Shown: in pieces, positions 5,749-9,371 of the stretch
Position numbering within the stretch: position 1 is the first letter of the stretch
Layout of the letters: the number at the start of each line of letters is the position of its first letter
Assembly (NCBI GenBank): GCA_023388835.1
Contig: JAEWFK010000132.1
Span: 1-9,371 of the forward strand
Source: Pseudomonadota bacterium
GTDB taxonomy: Bacteria > Pseudomonadota > Gammaproteobacteria > Burkholderiales > Burkholderiaceae_B
Reading direction: 5' to 3'
DNA: 9,371 nt
Position numbers and translations under genes: made by a program
Notes under the pieces: model-generated
The model's database searches: none
Told to the model about the DNA's origin: nothing
What the model saw: only the letters and a program-made list of their open reading frames with translations

Positions 5749-6477
5749 CTACTCGGCAGCCGCGGACTGCATGAAGGCTGACGCCCCCCCTTTCGAACCC
5801 GTCGCATTGATGAGTCTTTCGATGATGCCTTCTGTATTCAGCACATCGCCGAAGTACAGCATCCAGTTATGCAGCGCGTTTACATGCTCCGGCTCAGTGA
5901 ACGATGCCAGCGCGTCGCTCACCATGATGCTGCGATAGTCCATCATCATCGCATCACGGGCAGTCGATTCGCAGCATACGTTGGTGGCCGTGCCACCCAC
6001 CAGAATGGTATCGACGCCCTTTTCCTGAAGGGTCGCGTGCAAGGAGGACGAGCCCGGAGACAACGCGCTGTAGCAGCGTTTCACTGCGAACGCATCGGTG
6101 CTGCGGACATCCAGCGCGGCAGGAAACTGGTAGCCCGCGTGCGTAGCGCTCAGTTCCTTCAGGCGCCTGGCGCTGCGCTCGGGCGTCAGCATGTGGCGGT
6201 GATGGTGCGACCAGAAGTCGTCGGCGCCATCGGAACAAGTCTGCACCCACACCACCAGTCCCCCCGCATTTCTCAGTGCCGCCGCGAGTCGGTTCACGGC
6301 GGGGAAGGTTTCCCTGGCTGCAGCGCACTCCCCCTGGAACCCCGGCTGCGTATAGTAGTTCTGCAAATCGACCACCACAAAGGCGGTGCGTGGGGCATGC
6401 AGTTCATCGTAAGGATGAAGCACACCCTGACGGGCAATCACCCGCTCAACAATCCATTGTGGAAAGTCCACTTCCAT
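5749..6477 (-). CDS. Isochorismatase-family cysteine hydrolase (RutB-like)
   Basis: The 242-residue cytoplasmic protein has the full triad: Asp37 in FVVVDLQN (33-40), Lys133 in VKRCYSAL and Cys168 in GGTATNVCCESTARD (161-175), with the cis-peptide pattern before TN. The ATNVCxESTxRD form resembles ureidoacrylate/peroxyureidoacrylate amidohydrolase RutB more than nicotinamidases. Such enzymes cleave C-N bonds of amides and carbamates. A His-rich stretch WSHHHRHM (89-96) lies where substrate or metal contacts occur in relatives. The ATG at 6477 was chosen over an upstream in-frame TTG (6522): it gives a 4-bp gap after the permease instead of a 41-bp overlap, and MEVDFPQWIVERV looks like a natural N-terminus. 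Its AGGGGA sits unusually close to the ATG. It is the last gene of the ABC operon and probably hydrolyses the imported compound; the substrate is unknown. Confidence 0.9.
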   Translation of the reverse strand: MEVDFPQWIVERVIARQGVLHPYDELHAPRTAFVVVDLQNYYTQPGFQGECAAARETFPAVNRLAAALRNAGGLVVWVQTCSDGADDFWSHHHRHMLTPERSARRLKELSATHAGYQFPAALDVRSTDAFAVKRCYSALSPGSSSLHATLQEKGVDTILVGGTATNVCCESTARDAMMMDYRSIMVSDALASFTEPEHVNALHNWMLYFGDVLNTEGIIERLINATGSKGGASAFMQSAAAE

Positions 6478-6481
6478 TCCC

Positions 6482-7333
6482 CTATGAGTAGCGGCGTACG
6501 GTTGCCCGTTCCAGATGTGCAATGACGAGATACATCACGCCTGACAGCAGCGCGAGGACCACGATCGCGGTCATCACGATATTGAGCTTGAACACTTGGC
6601 TGCCGTTGATGATCAGGAAACCCAGACCTTCGCTTGCTGATTGGAATTCGCCCACGATCACGCCCACCAGCGCCAGCCCGATGTTCACCTTCAGCGCGGC
6701 CAGCAGGGTTGGCACGCTGCCCGGCAGCACGACCAGCGTCAATATCTGCCACTTGCTCGCCCCGAGCGTCAATGCGAGCTTGATCTTGTTCGGGTCGATC
6801 CCGCGGAATCCTTCGAATACCACCATGATGGTAATGAAGACAGAGATCGCCACGGCCATGCCGTAGACCGAGTACTCGGACCCCAGCCAAATGTAGAAGA
6901 TCGGCACGAACGCAATCTTGGGCATCGCGTTGGCCACCACCAAAAAGGGGTCGAGCACCTTATAGGCGAACCCGGACCACCACAGCAAGGCGGCGACAGC
7001 CACGCCCATAACCATACTGATCACGAAACCGATCAATGTCGCGCGAAAGGTCGCCCAAGTGTGTCCGATCAAGTCCCCAGTATTCAAGAGTTCCAGGAAG
7101 GTGGGCCAAACCGCGCTCGGATAGCTGGTCAGCATCGGGTTCATGACATGGGTACGCGCGAGCACTTCCCATAGAACCAGCACGATGAGCAACAATGCAG
7201 CTCGCGTAAGCGTAATGAAATTCGCCCGGCGCGCCTCGCGCCGCTGCCAGGCCGCGTAGGCCGGGCTCGGCGCCGCGGTGGGAGCCTCTCCCACCGCGCG
7301 TCCCAGGGTGGTGGCGGGTGTATTCGTAGCCAT
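6482..7333 (-). CDS. ABC transporter permease, SsuC/TauC/NrtB type
   Basis: The 283-residue inner-membrane protein starts with a cytoplasmic tail of about 40 residues rich in Ala and Arg. About six membrane segments follow (first at 42-59). The EAA coupling loop that contacts the ATPase is plain: EGFRGIDPNKIKLALTLGAS (174-193), continuing to the closing proline of VVLP (201-204). Near the end GEFQSASEGLGFLI (228-241) is typical of nitrate/sulfonate/taurine-type permeases. Start ATG 7333 has a strong AAGGAGG about 9 bp ahead and lies 14 bp after the ATPase stop. With the neighbouring ATPase and binding protein it forms a complete importer; a homodimer in the membrane is expected from the family. 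Confidence 0.93.
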   Translation of the reverse strand: MATNTPATTLGRAVGEAPTAAPSPAYAAWQRREARRANFITLTRAALLLIVLVLWEVLARTHVMNPMLTSYPSAVWPTFLELLNTGDLIGHTWATFRATLIGFVISMVMGVAVAALLWWSGFAYKVLDPFLVVANAMPKIAFVPIFYIWLGSEYSVYGMAVAISVFITIMVVFEGFRGIDPNKIKLALTLGASKWQILTLVVLPGSVPTLLAALKVNIGLALVGVIVGEFQSASEGLGFLIINGSQVFKLNIVMTAIVVLALLSGVMYLVIAHLERATVRRYS

Positions 7334-7347
7334 GGCCGTCAGCCTCC

Positions 7348-8178
7348 TTAGCCCTCGACGTGCACGTCGAGTTCATCCCAAAGGGTGTTGAAGTAGTCGT
7401 TGAACTCCGGTAAGCCCCGCGCCTCGAATGGCGTGGGACGGCGGCCCGGCATGCTGGGAAAGACGATTCTGTGTTGGGACTTGATGCGCCCTGGGCGGCG
7501 CGATAGGACCACGACGCGGTCGGTCATGGAGACCGCTTCGCCGATATCGTGCGTCACGAGCACCACCGATTTGCCTTCGCTGCGAAGGACATCCACGACC
7601 TCATCGGCGATGGCCAGACGCGTCTGTGAGTCCAGGGCCGAGAAGGGTTCATCCAGCAGCACCACGTCCGGGTCGGTGGTCAGAGTTCGGGCGAGCGCTA
7701 CTCGCTGCCGCATTCCGCCTGACAAGGCCCGGGGATACTGGTCGAGAAAATTGCCCATCCCGCATTTTTCCAGGAGCCGGACGGCGCGCTCGCGGGCCGC
7801 CTTCATATCTCGCTTCTGGATTTCAGCGCCCAGCAGCGCATTCTCGAGAATCGTCCGCCATTCGAAGAGATAATCCTGCTGGAGCATGTAGCCAATACTG
7901 GGGGAAGGCGACGTCACGGTGCGCCCTCCTACCCGTATCTGTCCTTCGGAGGGAGGCAGAATGCCCGCGATGATGGAAAGCAAGGTGCTCTTTCCACAAC
8001 CGGATTGGCCGATCAGGCTCACGAATTCGCCGGGCTCGATGGTGAGCGAGATCCCTGAAAGGGCCAGAATTTCCGCCTGCTTGGTGAAGTAGCGCAGGGA
8101 AACGTTGTCGATCTCGATACGTTCTGAACCCTTGCCGGCGGCTTCGGCTTCCCGTTCGAGCAATGCGTCGGTCGTCAT
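7348..8178 (-). CDS. ABC transporter ATP-binding protein, SsuB/TauB type
   Basis: The 276-residue cytoplasmic ATPase has every core motif intact: Walker A GQSGCGKST (57-65), Q-loop Gln100, signature LSGGMRQRVALAR (152-164), Walker B VVLLDE (172-177), D-loop SALD and the H-loop His210 in VLVTHDIGEA. Both the 'GMRQR' signature and the FxxLD-type ending fit nitrate/sulfonate/taurine importers. The ATG at 8178 overlaps the binding-protein stop in an ATGA, and GGAGG lies 7 bp ahead. The N-terminus has about 18 polar residues before the first strand, and a tail of about 40 residues follows the catalytic core, normal for this branch. It powers uptake together with the permease directly downstream. 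Confidence 0.95.
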   Translation of the reverse strand: MTTDALLEREAEAAGKGSERIEIDNVSLRYFTKQAEILALSGISLTIEPGEFVSLIGQSGCGKSTLLSIIAGILPPSEGQIRVGGRTVTSPSPSIGYMLQQDYLFEWRTILENALLGAEIQKRDMKAARERAVRLLEKCGMGNFLDQYPRALSGGMRQRVALARTLTTDPDVVLLDEPFSALDSQTRLAIADEVVDVLRSEGKSVVLVTHDIGEAVSMTDRVVVLSRRPGRIKSQHRIVFPSMPGRRPTPFEARGLPEFNDYFNTLWDELDVHVEG

Positions 8179-9266
8179 TGCATGGCCTCCTTCGCGAACT
8201 TCGTGTCGACGAGATTTTCATACGCGACTCGTTGATTTGCCTTCTGCAGGCCGGTCCCAATCAACATATCCTGAAGTTGCTCCATCGCCGCCTGCTGGAT
8301 CACGGGATCTTCTTTCCAAAGCTTGAAAGGACGATAGCGTTCGATGGCCGCAACGAGCTCGGCGTGATTCAAAGCGGGGAAATACGCCTGCATGTGGGTC
8401 GCCAGTTCCGCCGCAGGCGCGCCGTTGATTTCCTTCTGAGCCCGATAAATCGCTTTGGACCATGCCAGGGCGACATCCGGATTTTCTGTAAGGAATTTGT
8501 CGGTTGCGGTAAACGAAGTGAAGTCCACTTGTCCGACTTCCGCGCCAATCGATGCCACGACTTTGCCATGGCCCTCGCGTTCAAGATTGCTGGCCTCCGG
8601 CTCGAGGAAGATGCCATAGTCGGCTTGCCCCGCCATCCAGGCGCCGGCTCGTGCCGCAGGGCCGATATTGCTCACCATGCGGACATCCTTGGCCGGGTCC
8701 AGCCCATGTTTGTCCATGGCGGTCATCAGAAAAACATCGGGATTCGAGCCCGGCCGGAAAGACATGACCCGCTTGCCTTTGAGATTCTCCCAGGAGAAGG
8801 TTTCTTGCGGCGTTCGCGACAACAGGAGAAAGCCATCCGTGGCGGTGAGCCCCGCAAACACCCGCGTCTTGACCGGAGATTCGCTGTTCGCCACATACAC
8901 GGATGCCTCGGGTCCGATCAGTACGATATCTGCACTTCCGGACAGCAGCGCCGCCATGCCCTTGTCGGTGCCTTGCGAAGTTTTCAGGGATACATCCAGG
9001 CCTTCGTCCTTGAAGTACCCCTTCTCCATGGCAACGTACATCGGCATATAAAGAACGGAACGCACGACTTCCTCATACCGTACCTTCTTGGGATCGGCCG
9101 CGACGGCCGGCAGACTGGAAGCGAGGGCCAACGAAGCGGTAACGGCAGCCAGGACGCCCCGCAACAGCTTGCGCCGTGCGCGGTGGTGAAAAACGGAGAG
9201 TTCGTGGTTTGGGGAGAGGGCGGCGGGATGCCCGTGCGGGGCGGCGGAGTTGCATAAGGCGAACAT
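8175..9266 (-). CDS. NMT1/SsuA-like periplasmic substrate-binding protein
   Basis: From the chosen start the protein has 363 residues. The leader is long: about 30 residues, then RRKLLRG (31-37) and a hydrophobic run to SLPAVAA, with cleavage expected near residue 56-57. The twin arginine and length suggest possible Tat export. The mature part opens with the family pattern VLYMPMYVAMEKGYFKDEGL (71-90) and has ALLSGSADIVLIGPE (106-120), as in NMT1/THI5-like proteins that bind sulfonates, taurine, nitrate or thiamine-pyrimidine precursors. ATG 9266 is preferred to an in-frame TTG at 9320 because AGGAG stands six bases ahead of it. It is first in the operon and gives the importer its specificity. 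The ligand is not evident. Confidence 0.92.
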   Translation of the reverse strand: MFALCNSAAPHGHPAALSPNHELSVFHHRARRKLLRGVLAAVTASLALASSLPAVAADPKKVRYEEVVRSVLYMPMYVAMEKGYFKDEGLDVSLKTSQGTDKGMAALLSGSADIVLIGPEASVYVANSESPVKTRVFAGLTATDGFLLLSRTPQETFSWENLKGKRVMSFRPGSNPDVFLMTAMDKHGLDPAKDVRMVSNIGPAARAGAWMAGQADYGIFLEPEASNLEREGHGKVVASIGAEVGQVDFTSFTATDKFLTENPDVALAWSKAIYRAQKEINGAPAAELATHMQAYFPALNHAELVAAIERYRPFKLWKEDPVIQQAAMEQLQDMLIGTGLQKANQRVAYENLVDTKFAKEAMQ

Positions 9267-9371
9267 ACCTGGCTCCTGAGAAGAAGGTGACTGCGGCTCT
9301 TTTTGGTATACAGTATTCAAACTTCTTTAAGCTTGAAAGATACACCTGCTCCGCAGTTGGAGACAGCAGGG
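9267..9371 (-). promoter_or_regulatory. upstream region of the ABC-hydrolase operon with inverted repeat
   Basis: This AT-richer stretch precedes the binding-protein gene and should hold the operon promoter. It includes an imperfect inverted repeat, TTCAAACTT-CTTT-AAGCTTGAA (9316-9337, one mismatch in nine pairs), and beside it ATACTGTAT and GGTATAC (about 9305-9316) with short dyad symmetry. They would suit a dimeric regulator, but no regulator gene for this operon is in view. Candidate -35/-10 pairs around TTTCAA and TACTGT match the consensus poorly, so I do not place a promoter exactly. AGGAG at 9273-9277 is the ribosome binding site. No coding region is seen from 9321 to the window edge. 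Confidence 0.4.
9273..9277 (-). promoter_or_regulatory. ribosome binding site deciding the binding-protein start
   Basis: AGGAG on the minus strand stands six bases before ATG 9266. The alternative TTG at 9320 has no comparable SD, so this site sets the start and removes 18 residues from the longest open frame. Confidence 0.7.

Noticed and set aside
5720..5751. Terminator after the cysteine hydrolase gene
   Set aside because: I found no stem-loop with a following T-run between the hydrolase stop and the operator, so readthrough into the kdgT operon cannot be excluded and no terminator is called.
6478..6522. Longer hydrolase start at TTG 6522
   Set aside because: It would overlap the permease by 41 bp with a rare start codon, and the added residues encode permease sequence in another frame. 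ATG 6477 gives a natural N-terminus and a 4-bp gap.
8163..9257. 364-codon plus-strand open frame opposite the binding-protein gene
   Set aside because: It is antisense to a well-supported NMT1-family gene, has no family motif, and has an Arg/His/Gly-rich composition typical of shadow frames.

Overview
The window is compact, GC-rich bacterial DNA with 4-bp ATGA gene overlaps, UTRA-type GntR regulation and NMT1-type ABC uptake genes. This suits a betaproteobacterium of the Burkholderiales, probably Alcaligenaceae (Bordetella/Achromobacter-like). That placement is an inference from gene style and content; no rRNA or other marker is present. All complete genes are on the minus strand. Only a truncated gene tail at the left edge is on the plus strand.

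Right half (9371 down to 5749, minus strand): a four-gene unit encodes a periplasmic NMT1/SsuA-like binding protein, an SsuB/TauB-type ATPase, an SsuC/TauC-type permease and an isochorismatase-family cysteine hydrolase. The genes overlap or nearly touch. The likely logic is import of a small organic, probably amide- or nitrogen-containing compound, followed by hydrolysis in the cytoplasm. The substrate cannot be read from the sequence.

Middle (5748 down to 1321, minus strand): a 136-bp intergenic region carries a 19-bp perfect palindrome and an mRNA hairpin covering the first gene's ribosome binding site. It leads into KdgT-family permease, DUF1537 four-carbon acid sugar kinase, PdxA2-type 4-phospho-acid dehydrogenase and a GntR/UTRA regulator with an unusual 84-residue C-terminal extension. 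From the known DUF1537/PdxA2 pathway, the operon should import a tetronate (D-threonate or D-erythronate), phosphorylate it at O4, and oxidise and decarboxylate it to dihydroxyacetone phosphate. The GntR protein is the obvious local regulator.

Left end (1320 down to 163): an lrgAB pair overlaps by 4 bp and lies in the same direction just after gntR. A CTTGTAC motif shared with the kdgT operator and a possible promoter lie in front of it. LrgAB proteins are classically called holin/antiholin-like, but several relatives carry small carboxylates such as glycolate, glycerate or pyruvate, which would fit the metabolic neighbourhood. The pair converges on the 3' end of an unrelated ABC transporter ATPase (1-140, plus strand).

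No RNA genes, insertion sequences, CRISPR arrays or phage genes were seen. The most useful leads are the palindromic operator, the RBS-masking hairpin, the GntR extension, the possible lrgAB link to tetronate catabolism, and the unassigned importer-hydrolase operon.
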